Positions 1 through 5,215 of a DNA stretch of 6,465 nucleotides are shown here, one piece after another. Below the pieces are notes generated by a model that was given only the letters and a program-made list of their open reading frames with translations, made no database searches and was not told the DNA's origin. The translations under genes were made by a program, and so were the position numbers. The stretch is from assembly GCA_031266495.1 (NCBI GenBank), contig JAISAX010000802.1, positions 1 to 6,465 on the forward strand. Reading direction: 5' to 3'. This DNA is from Opitutaceae bacterium (GTDB lineage Bacteria > Verrucomicrobiota > Verrucomicrobiae > Opitutales > Opitutaceae). Within the stretch, counting starts at the first letter, position 1, and each line of letters starts with the position of its first letter.

Positions 1-6
1 TCCGGA

Positions 7-1239
7 TCAGGCGGGCGCACCCGGAGAGAAGGCATCGGCCTCGATCTCGAAGAGGAGATCGTCGCGGCAGATGTCGGCCTGCATGCAGACGACGGGAAGG
101 TCGTCGAGTCCGTGCGCGGCGAGGTGGCCGCGGAAGCGCGGGAGGTCTTTTTCGAGATCGCGGAAGTACGCGATGGCCCGGCTGACGTTGGTCCAGCCGA
201 GCCGCCGGTCGGCGAGGATGGCGGCAACGACTTCCATGCCGAGGGCGATTTGTTTTTCCACGTCACCGACGTGGACGGTCTGGCCACCGGGCTCGATCGA
301 GGCGGTGCCGGAGATGTAGATCTCGCGCGCGCCATTGCCGGGATGGGCGATCTCGATGGCGCGACTGAAGGAGCTGCCGTAATCCTCGGCCGAGCCCTGC
401 AACGGGGAACGCAGCGGGCTGATGGTCAGCGGCGCGCCGGATGCAACGCCGTCCGGTGCGGGACGGGCACGGGGGCGGATGGCGAGGAGGCTGGCGACGA
501 TGGCGGTGCCGCGGGCGTTGGCTGCGCCGATGCCGGTGCTGGCGGGCACGCGTTTCGCAAAGACGCCGCGTTCGTTGAAGAACCGGGTGCGCACCTGGTT
601 GAGCGTGTCGTACCAGTCGAGGATGGCGTCGGCGTAAAGCCAGGTACGGACGGTGTCCGTGAACTCCAGTCCGGCGACCGCGAGCGCGCCTTCCATGTTT
701 TCGAAAAGCTGGCGGCACTGGACGGCGCGGGAGGCGGTGGGGTCGTCGGCCGTGAGGTCGCCGAGCAGGCAATAGCGGGCATGCGCATCCTCGAAAACGA
801 CACCGGCGCGGCGGCCCTGGTGGACGACCGGGGTGACGGCGGCGGCGGGGCTGATCGCGTAAAGTTGCGTCGAGAGCGGGGCGGCAGCAATGGGCGCGGG
901 AGCCGCGGGCCGTGGCGAAACCGTCCGACCGCCCCGTTGTCCGTCAAGCAGGGTGGCGCCGGAAATCGGGAAGGATGCGGGGGCCAGGGAAAGGCCGGAC
1001 GCAGCAAGGGGGGTCGGGGCCGGAACGGAACCGAAGATGTACTGCGCAGCCCGCACCGCATCGCGTCCGGCGAGAAGCGCTTCAAGCGGAGCGTCGAGAT
1101 CTGCGGGGGCGAGGTCGTTGCCGGTGATGGCATACAATGTGTGGCTCCCGGCATCCAGGCGCGCGACCTGCCAGCGGGGATCCTCCGGAAGATGCCGGAC
1201 CGGATCAGGACAGACAGTGAGATTGGAATCGGGAATCAC
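7..1239 (-). CDS. RidA-superfamily chorismatase-like protein (Hyg5/XanB2 type)
   Basis: A 410-residue protein starting at GTG, with GAGG four bases upstream; no other in-frame Met lies before residue 182. The second half resembles chorismatases, which convert chorismate to hydroxybenzoates or dihydroxycyclohexadiene carboxylate plus pyruvate. Visible matches to FkbO/Hyg5 proteins as I recall them are QYIFG (66-70), RTWLY (198-202), PASTGIG (232-238), the RidA-like stretch IYISGTAS...TVHVGDVEKQ (307-330), and the C-terminal block ADICRDDLLFEIE (388-400). In that block Glu398 aligns with the catalytic Glu of Hyg5, and Cys391 sits seven residues before it, as in Hyg5-type enzymes; FkbO-type enzymes have Ala there. 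This favours a 3- or 4-hydroxybenzoate product. At 410 residues it is longer than the usual ~330-350, with an Ala/Pro-rich stretch near 71-125. There is no signal peptide, so it is probably cytoplasmic. No partner biosynthetic gene is visible. A generic RidA-like deaminase is the alternative. Family assignment is fairly sure; the product is inference. Confidence 0.75.
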   Translation of the reverse strand: MIPDSNLTVCPDPVRHLPEDPRWQVARLDAGSHTLYAITGNDLAPADLDAPLEALLAGRDAVRAAQYIFGSVPAPTPLAASGLSLAPASFPISGATLLDGQRGGRTVSPRPAAPAPIAAAPLSTQLYAISPAAAVTPVVHQGRRAGVVFEDAHARYCLLGDLTADDPTASRAVQCRQLFENMEGALAVAGLEFTDTVRTWLYADAILDWYDTLNQVRTRFFNERGVFAKRVPASTGIGAANARGTAIVASLLAIRPRARPAPDGVASGAPLTISPLRSPLQGSAEDYGSSFSRAIEIAHPGNGAREIYISGTASIEPGGQTVHVGDVEKQIALGMEVVAAILADRRLGWTNVSRAIAYFRDLEKDLPRFRGHLAAHGLDDLPVVCMQADICRDDLLFEIEADAFSPGAPA

Positions 1240-1336
1240 AACGCCTCAACTGAGATGCTGTCTCAATCCATGCGGCAAGGATGGTTGTTGCGCATTTATT
1301 GGCACAATCTGGACGGATATTGGCCTGCGGGCGGGC
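1240..1336 (-). promoter_or_regulatory. Upstream region of the chorismatase-like gene, with an inverted repeat
   Basis: This non-coding stretch should carry the promoter of the minus-strand chorismatase-like gene. It contains an imperfect inverted repeat at 1288-1307: TTGCGC, 8 bases, GCACAA, with one mismatch between arms. The repeat is about 50 bases upstream of the GTG start, so it could be an operator. A short CTCA-AC-TGAG palindrome (1245-1254) overlaps the ribosome-binding area. I see no convincing -35/-10 pair. Confidence 0.25.
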
Positions 1337-1410
1337 TCACGGCTTCACCAGCCGCACGATGCGGGCGAGCCCGATGATGTTGACTGATGTTACGCAGGCA
1401 GAAGCCGGAG

Positions 1411-1476
1411 CGGCGGCATTCCTGCCGCTGCGACGAGGCGCGAAGCGCCTCGCCCCTCGTGCCTCGCCTCTGGCAC
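1411..1476. repeat. Cluster of three adjacent hairpins, REP-like
   Basis: Three perfect or near-perfect hairpins follow one another. The first is 1411-1430: GCGGCA, loop TTCC, TGCCGC, extended outward by a G-T and a C-G pair. The second is 1434-1452: CGAGGCGC, loop GAA, GCGCCTCG. The third is 1459-1476: GTGCC, 8-base loop, GGCAC. There is no T run after any of them, so a terminator is unlikely. The arrangement resembles repetitive extragenic palindromes, but one copy cannot show that it is repeated. It lies inside the degraded TnpA frame. Confidence 0.45.
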
Positions 1477-1510
1477 TGTTTCATCACGTCCGTATCGCTC
1501 TTTATCCGGG

Positions 1511-1520
1511 CGACCGGTCG
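1511..1520. repeat. Perfect 10-base palindrome
   Basis: CGACCGGTCG is a perfect palindrome with no loop. It lies between the hairpin cluster and the point where TnpA-like similarity ends, and may mark part of the same repeat block. By itself it could be chance in GC-rich DNA. Confidence 0.2.
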
Positions 1521-1851
1521 CAGTAATGGCGATGAACTCCCATACCCCTCCACCGTCTCCCCGCTCTGTTCGTACTCCCTCATCAGTTCTTCCTTCCTCT
1601 CTTCCGTATACACCGTTCTCCCCTTCCGGTCCCTCTTCCCGTCCTCCTTCAACTCCTCCGTCTCCGTCGCCCCCTCCGTTGCCGTCAGCATTGTTGCCCG
1701 CGTCTCCGACGACAACATTTCCATTGGCTCTGCGCGTCGCTCCCTCTTCGGCGCAACCTCGCTCCTGTCTTGTTGCTCGTTCTTTTCCCCTTGGTCTTCC
1801 GCTCTGATGTCGGTGCTGTTCATCCTCTCACTTTATCACTCTACCGGTGCA

Positions 1852-1870
1852 GGGGGCAGGGGGGAGGGGG
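1852..1870 (+). repeat. G-rich tract inside the IS end
   Basis: Runs of 5, 6 and 5 G are separated by CA and A. The tract lies between the IS66-like tip (1889) and the TnpA-like start (1823). Three G runs of this length could form a guanine-rich secondary structure only with an additional strand or run, so a canonical quadruplex is not certain. Confidence 0.4.
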
Positions 1871-1889
1871 CACTCAAGCTTACGCTTAC

Positions 1890-2102
1890 GAATTTATTGC
1901 CCCCTATGCCAGTTCGCAGATCCCCTGGACGCCACCTCATGGCAAGGACGGCGACCAGGGCGGCGCCCGCGCCGACGTCCGTGACCTGCTGGTTTTCGCC
2001 TCTGTCCATTATACGGACACGGCCTTCCGGGCGCTGCTCGGGCCGCAGTTGTCCGATTCCGGATACACGAAGGAGCGGTGGCGGCTGTTCATCGCTCCCT
2101 GA
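1890..2102 (+). pseudogene. 3' fragment of a second alginate lyase family gene, cut by the IS remnant
   Basis: The last ~70 codons of a PF05426-like alginate lyase are preserved in frame up to a TGA stop. Key stretches are APYA, QGGARADVRDLL, HYTDTAFRALL and KERWRLF. Aligned by eye with the end of the lyase gene at the right of the window, about 36 of 64 positions are identical, and the order of motifs is the same. The shared homology starts with a Glu codon at 1890, directly next to the IS66-like tip at 1889. The N-terminal ~340 residues, including the signal peptide and catalytic motifs, are absent upstream, and no start codon or ribosome-binding site serves the fragment. At this divergence it is an old paralogue and not a recent copy. 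It ends three residues after the ERWRLF motif, which suggests where the intact gene should stop. Confidence 0.8.
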
Positions 2103-2186
2103 GCGACGGGAAGCCGGTTTCCGATGGCGAAGGGTCTGACACTATTTTCATCTCCGCTGTCGCGGCAGAATGCGCAAATCTGTCCG
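2103..2186. other. Short spacer between the lyase fragment and the LacI gene; no gene seen
   Basis: The two reading frames converge here. A GGAAGCCGGTTTCC stretch (2108-2121) is self-complementary if a G-T pair is allowed, but it has no loop and no following T run. I see no clear terminator for either side. Confidence 0.3.
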
Positions 2187-3287
2187 TCACCGTTTCGTTT
2201 CACCTGCCCGGTCGGGCAGCGTTTCCCCGTCGTGCCATTCGCCGTGGAGCATGGTGTTCTGGATGATGTGGAGCGGGCCGAGGTCGTTGTGCTGAAGCCG
2301 CGCCGCCACGCGCTCGACGGCGATCCGGCCGAGTTTCTGCGCGTTTTGCTGGATGCCGGAAAAATTTCCCGGATCAGGGGGTAGTGTGAGATTTACTACA
2401 CCGGTGTCCGGATTCCCCGCGAGTTGAAGAATCATCCGCCGCCAGTCGTGCTGCCAGGCGGCGAGCGGCGCCAGCACCACGTCCGGCTTTTCCTCCGACA
2501 ACCACGCGCCGATCCCGGCCTCGCATTTGTGACGCATGAAGGAGGGGAGCAACAATGGCCGGAGGCGGCGCGAGGCCGGGACCTGGAGTTGCTCCCGCAG
2601 GAACGCGGCCAGCCAGCGTCCTTCCAGACGGTCGGAAAGTTCACGGCTGATCAGAAAACCGATTCGCTGGCAACCGCGCCGCAGGCACTGGCGAAACGCC
2701 ACCTGCATCGACTGGTAATGGTCGTTGGCGATGCGTTCCACTTGCGGCGACTGGAGGCTTACGCCCAGCGAGACGACGGCAAACCCCTCGATATCCAGTT
2801 CCAGCCTTGTCTGGTCGCCGGGCAGCGGCGCGATGATAATACCCCTGATACCGCGCGCCAGCAGGATGTCGCGCATTCGCTCCGGACTCATCCCGTCGGC
2901 CGCCAGATCGAACTCCTGCAAGGCAAAACCCAACTCCTCCGCGCACGCGACGGCTCCGGTAAACATCGCGCTGAACGCCGTCTCTTTTCGCCACGGCATT
3001 TTCGCCGGATGATTCGTCAGATACGCGAGCACCGCGCCCGCGCCCACGCCCGTCCGGCGTGCCCGGCCTTTGCGCTGGCGGTTGCGCAACTGTCCCATCA
3101 ATGCGGCGATGAGAGGATTTGGCCGGTAGCCGAGCTTGCGAGCCGTCTCCAGAATCCGTTCCCGCGTGGCTTCCGGGATACTGGGATGCCGGCGCAGCGC
3201 CAGCGACACCGTTGTCTGGTGAACGCCTGCGGCTTTGGCCACGTCGTTCATGGTCACGATCCTGCGATTGTTCCCGGAAGTGCTCAC
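2187..3287 (-). CDS. LacI-family transcriptional regulator
   Basis: A 366-residue DNA-binding repressor with the full LacI/GalR layout. The N-terminal helix-turn-helix is at 11-35 (VTMNDVAKAAGVHQTTVSLAL), a hinge helix is around 56-64 (RPNPLIAAL), and a periplasmic-binding-protein-like sensor domain runs from about 84 to 350. Typical sensor segments are AVLAYLT (85-91), RGIRGIIIAPLP (145-156), ANDHYQSM (187-194), QRIGFLIS (207-214) and the late GIQQNAQKLGRIAVERV (311-327). I chose the GTG start at 3287 because the VT before MNDVA belongs to the conserved first helix; starting at Met13 would cut it. An ATG at 3291 is in another frame. The ribosome-binding site is weak. The gene is divergent from the pseudopilin-PEP-CTERM-lyase set with 60 bp between them, so it likely controls that set and itself in response to a sugar. 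The ligand is unknown. Confidence 0.92.
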   Translation of the reverse strand: MSTSGNNRRIVTMNDVAKAAGVHQTTVSLALRRHPSIPEATRERILETARKLGYRPNPLIAALMGQLRNRQRKGRARRTGVGAGAVLAYLTNHPAKMPWRKETAFSAMFTGAVACAEELGFALQEFDLAADGMSPERMRDILLARGIRGIIIAPLPGDQTRLELDIEGFAVVSLGVSLQSPQVERIANDHYQSMQVAFRQCLRRGCQRIGFLISRELSDRLEGRWLAAFLREQLQVPASRRLRPLLLPSFMRHKCEAGIGAWLSEEKPDVVLAPLAAWQHDWRRMILQLAGNPDTGVVNLTLPPDPGNFSGIQQNAQKLGRIAVERVAARLQHNDLGPLHIIQNTMLHGEWHDGETLPDRAGETKR

Positions 3288-3347
3288 TCATCGGCAAGAG
3301 TAACTGTGATCTTTGTCTCGCCACAAGCCCGCGTTATCGCTCTTCCC
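3288..3347. promoter_or_regulatory. Divergent promoter/operator region between LacI and pseudopilin genes
   Basis: Only 60 bases separate the two starts, so both promoters and the LacI operator must lie here or run into the coding ends. A short inverted repeat TTGT-CTCGCC-ACAA (3313-3326) is the best operator candidate, but its arms are only four bases. On the minus strand TTGTGG and TTACTC are 17 bases apart and make a poor -35/-10 pair. Placement is by context; the exact elements are guesses. Confidence 0.35.
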
Positions 3348-4079
3348 ATGACCCCGAACAGGCAAAATCCACTACACTCTCCGCCCGCCCGCTGTGTTCT
3401 TGACCGCACGGCCTTCACGTTGATCGAACTGCTCACGGTCATCGTCATCATTGGCGTTTTGGCCGCCATTATCCTCCCTGTTGTCGGCAAAGTCCGCGCC
3501 TCTGCCCGCAAGGCCACTGGCATCAGCAACCTGCGGCAGGTCGGCGTTGCCGTCCAGACCTATGCCGTCGATAACAAGGACCGTCTGCCCGGTCCCTCCG
3601 CGCTGGGCCTTCTCCACGGTTATGGCAACACGGACGACCCGAAAACGCGGGCTTTCGCCAGCTATATCGGCCCCTACCTCGGGCTCCCGGATTACACCAC
3701 GCTTGCCGCCGGCGTGCGTATAAGTGTGCCGTTGCTCATCTGCCCCGGATTTGTGCGGGAAAAACCCGGCTCCTCCAACAACGTTCCCCACTTCGTGCAG
3801 AATCCGAATCTACCCGTCATCACCGGTCCTCAGCCCCGTCCCTTCGGCACGCAGAACGTGGACCCCATGGTGCCGCCATTGACCATGACCGACCTCAACA
3901 ACCTGCCTGGTTCCATCACTCTTCGATGGATCATCTGCAATGCCGACCAGAAGGTGCAGGACGTCTCCGGCACCTGGAAAACCAGTCTCCCGCTCCGCGG
4001 CGTTTACGATCACCACCGCCTTCGCCTTTATGCCGACAGCCATGTGAAGCTCGTGCCGGACGACTCCTGGAAAAACTGA
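3348..4079 (+). CDS. Pseudopilin-like protein with type IV prepilin N-terminal signal
   Basis: A 243-residue protein with a class III (prepilin) signal. After a 22-residue leader containing Arg5, Arg15 and Arg20 comes FTLIELLTVIVIIGVLAAIILP (23-44), the methylation motif plus hydrophobic helix. Glu27 is the conserved fifth residue of the mature protein. The residue before the cleavage site is Ala22, where Gly is normal. NLRQVGVAVQTYAVDNKDRLP (61-81) follows the helix, and the C-terminal LRLYADSHVKLVPDD (225-239) resembles the 'FADGHV' ending of verrucomicrobial and planctomycetal pseudopilin families. The protein would sit in the inner membrane or be assembled into a type II secretion-like pseudopilus. 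I chose the ATG at 3348; an in-frame GTG at 3306 would add 14 residues. No ribosome-binding site is clear at either. It is the first gene of the putative lyase unit; its partner machinery is not in the window. Confidence 0.85.
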   Translation: MTPNRQNPLHSPPARCVLDRTAFTLIELLTVIVIIGVLAAIILPVVGKVRASARKATGISNLRQVGVAVQTYAVDNKDRLPGPSALGLLHGYGNTDDPKTRAFASYIGPYLGLPDYTTLAAGVRISVPLLICPGFVREKPGSSNNVPHFVQNPNLPVITGPQPRPFGTQNVDPMVPPLTMTDLNNLPGSITLRWIICNADQKVQDVSGTWKTSLPLRGVYDHHRLRLYADSHVKLVPDDSWKN

Positions 4080-4108
4080 TTTTTCATCACACTTCACGTT
4101 CTCATCCG

Positions 4109-4129
4109 CCCCCCCTCCCTCCCCCCCCC
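4109..4129. repeat. C-rich tract (G-quadruplex motif on the minus strand)
   Basis: C runs of 7, 3 and 9 are separated by single T bases, in the 114-bp spacer between the pseudopilin and PEP-CTERM genes. The complementary strand reads G9-A-G3-A-G7, enough G to satisfy the four-run quadruplex pattern because the longest run can supply two. No terminator hairpin was seen in this spacer. Confidence 0.5.
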
Positions 4130-4193
4130 TTCGCTCATGCAGTAATCCTCAAACCACGGCTCTTCCCGTCCATAACCACCACTCGCAAACATC

Positions 4194-5177
4194 ATGAACA
4201 AACAACAAAAAACCAATCGTCATCATATTTTAACTACAATCGTTTTCACGCGGCGGCAACCCGTGTCGCAGACTCTGCTCGGCATCAGCGGACTGGCCCT
4301 TGCATTTGCCGGCTCCGTGGCCGCCGCCGTCCCCGCCCCTGTCCTGGAGTTCAATTTCAACTCCACCGCTGCGTCCAGCACGGCCACCTCGACAGGCACT
4401 GACACTGCAACCGGCACGTTCCATGATAGCGCGGGAGGTGTTGTATCCAAACCAACCAACAGCGCCGGACTGACAGGCGCGACGAACGGAACCGATGATG
4501 GCGCGTTTAATAACTACGTTACCGGCGGCGCTTTGGGCGGTGCCGGCGATGTGTTCAAAGTCGGCAATGGCGCGGACACCCTCTTCTCCTCCACCTCCTT
4601 TACCCTGAGCGGGTGGTTTCACACCACCGGTGCTCCCGGTTACCAGAAAGACGCATACCTGATCCAGACCGATGCCTTTTCCGTCTATTTCAGCGGCACC
4701 GTGGCCAGTCCCTCGGCGAACATGGGATTCACTGTCCGCATCGGGACCACCAGCCTCACGGTGAAAGGCACCAGCACTGACCCGACCAATATTCTGAACA
4801 AGGCCAATCAATGGACTTTTTTTGCCGTCTCCTACGACAGCACGCTGTCTTCCGGTAACGTCAAACTCTATGCCGGCACGGATACAGCCGATGTGAAACT
4901 GATCTGGGCGTCCACGACACAAGCCGTCGGGCTCGGAGGCATCACCGCTACACAACTGGCGGTTGGCAACGGTCTCACCGAACAAAAAGCCTTCCGGGGT
5001 TACATCGATGACATCCGCCTCTGGGACAGCGTCCTCGTCCTTGATCAACTCAAGGACGTACGCACCGCTGACCTCGCCAACTCCGCTATCCCCGCGCCCG
5101 TACCCGAGCCCTCCGCCTGGGCCTTCCTCGCGGGCGCCACCATTCTCGCCCTCGCCATTCTCCGGCATCGCCGTTGA
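4194..5177 (+). CDS. LamG-like jellyroll protein with PEP-CTERM sorting signal
   Basis: A 327-residue exported protein. The long n-region (1-27) is followed by a hydrophobic core LLGISGLALAFAG (28-40) and a probable signal peptidase site after AAA (43-45). The middle reads as a LamG/concanavalin-like jellyroll: LEFNFN (51-56) near the start, FTLSGWFHT (136-144), NQWTFFAVSYDS (205-216), GNVKLYAGTD (221-230), and the classic late motif AFRGYIDDIRLWDSVL (266-281). The C-terminus is a textbook PEP-CTERM tail: VPEPSAWAFL (303-312), a hydrophobic helix, then RHRR. Such tails are cut by an exosortase, usually in bacteria that make exopolysaccharide, and the protein ends at the cell surface or in the matrix. 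The LamG-like domain likely binds glycan or protein; no catalytic residues are evident. It is rich in Thr, Ser and Gly. No ribosome-binding site is visible before the ATG. The lyase gene follows after 38 bp, which suggests co-transcription. Confidence 0.88.
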   Translation: MNKQQKTNRHHILTTIVFTRRQPVSQTLLGISGLALAFAGSVAAAVPAPVLEFNFNSTAASSTATSTGTDTATGTFHDSAGGVVSKPTNSAGLTGATNGTDDGAFNNYVTGGALGGAGDVFKVGNGADTLFSSTSFTLSGWFHTTGAPGYQKDAYLIQTDAFSVYFSGTVASPSANMGFTVRIGTTSLTVKGTSTDPTNILNKANQWTFFAVSYDSTLSSGNVKLYAGTDTADVKLIWASTTQAVGLGGITATQLAVGNGLTEQKAFRGYIDDIRLWDSVLVLDQLKDVRTADLANSAIPAPVPEPSAWAFLAGATILALAILRHRR

Positions 5178-5182
5178 TCCCG

Positions 5183-5202
5183 CCCCCCCCCCCCCCCCCC
5201 CC
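5183..5202 (+). repeat. Homopolymer of 20 cytosines
   Basis: An uninterrupted run of 20 C lies between the PEP-CTERM stop (5177) and the lyase ATG (5216). A run this long is expected to change length by polymerase slippage, and it is also prone to sequencing or assembly error. It is outside both reading frames, so length change would act on the spacer or mRNA leader and not on protein frame. Confidence 0.9.
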
Positions 5203-5215
5203 GCGCATTCATGTC

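Larger units (their letters stand above)
1296..1823 (-). pseudogene. Degraded IS66-type TnpA/OrfA-like gene
   Basis: The open frame encodes 175 residues, but only about the first 90 look like a real protein. These are charged and rich in Glu, Lys and Arg, and include GRTVYTEERKEELMREYEQ (68-86). That resembles the start of the helix-turn-helix in IS66 accessory proteins, where a YT/YS-x-E-x-x motif is followed by an amphipathic helix. After SGET (87-90) the expected second helix is missing, and the frame runs through GC-rich hairpins (1411-1476) that look unlike coding sequence. In another frame, 1393-1337 encodes VTSVNIIGLARIVRLVKP and a stop, which resembles an OrfA C-terminus. This suggests the middle was lost or replaced. 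The coding bias explains the pyrimidine-rich plus strand at 1540-1800. GAGAGG directly abuts the ATG, which is too close for a normal ribosome-binding site. An intact lineage-specific protein cannot be excluded. Confidence 0.5.
1337..1889 (-). mobile_element. Remnant of an IS66-like insertion sequence (one tip plus a broken accessory gene)
   Basis: Reading the minus strand from 1889, the sequence begins GTAAGCGTAAGCTTGAGTG. IS66-family terminal repeats typically begin GTAA, often GTAAGCG. About 65 bases inside this tip is the start of a TnpA/OrfA-like reading frame (from 1823), which is the expected position for the first gene of an IS66 element. TnpB, the TnpC transposase and the second terminal repeat are absent, so the element is dead. 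The outer boundary is supported independently, because homology to an alginate lyase begins at base 1890. The inner boundary is uncertain; I placed it at the end of a possible TnpA C-terminal fragment at 1337. Confidence 0.5.

Noticed and set aside
112..1377. Plus-strand open frame of 421 codons opposite the chorismatase-like gene
   Set aside because: It is Gly/Arg/Asp-rich with no recognisable motif, and is explained as the antisense of a high-GC gene whose minus-strand product has clear family motifs.
1434..1452. Strong hairpin as a rho-independent terminator
   Set aside because: No T run follows on either strand, and it lies within a series of similar hairpins, so a repeat element fits better.
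1411..1520. CRISPR array
   Set aside because: The repeated units are hairpins of different sequence; there are no identical direct repeats with regular spacers and no cas gene.
1387..2139. Plus-strand Ser-rich open frame of 250 codons across the decayed region
   Set aside because: Its Ser/Pro/Arg-rich product is the complement of the Glu/Lys-rich TnpA-like sequence, and its end is out of frame with the alginate lyase fragment.
2424..3347. Long 5' extension of the pseudopilin frame, giving 551 codons
   Set aside because: The extension runs antisense through the LacI gene and would place the prepilin signal in mid-protein; such signals lie close to the N-terminus.
4230..5168. Minus-strand open frame of 312 codons opposite the PEP-CTERM gene
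   Set aside because: It is Gly-rich without domains; the plus-strand frame has a signal peptide, LamG-like motifs and a PEP-CTERM tail.
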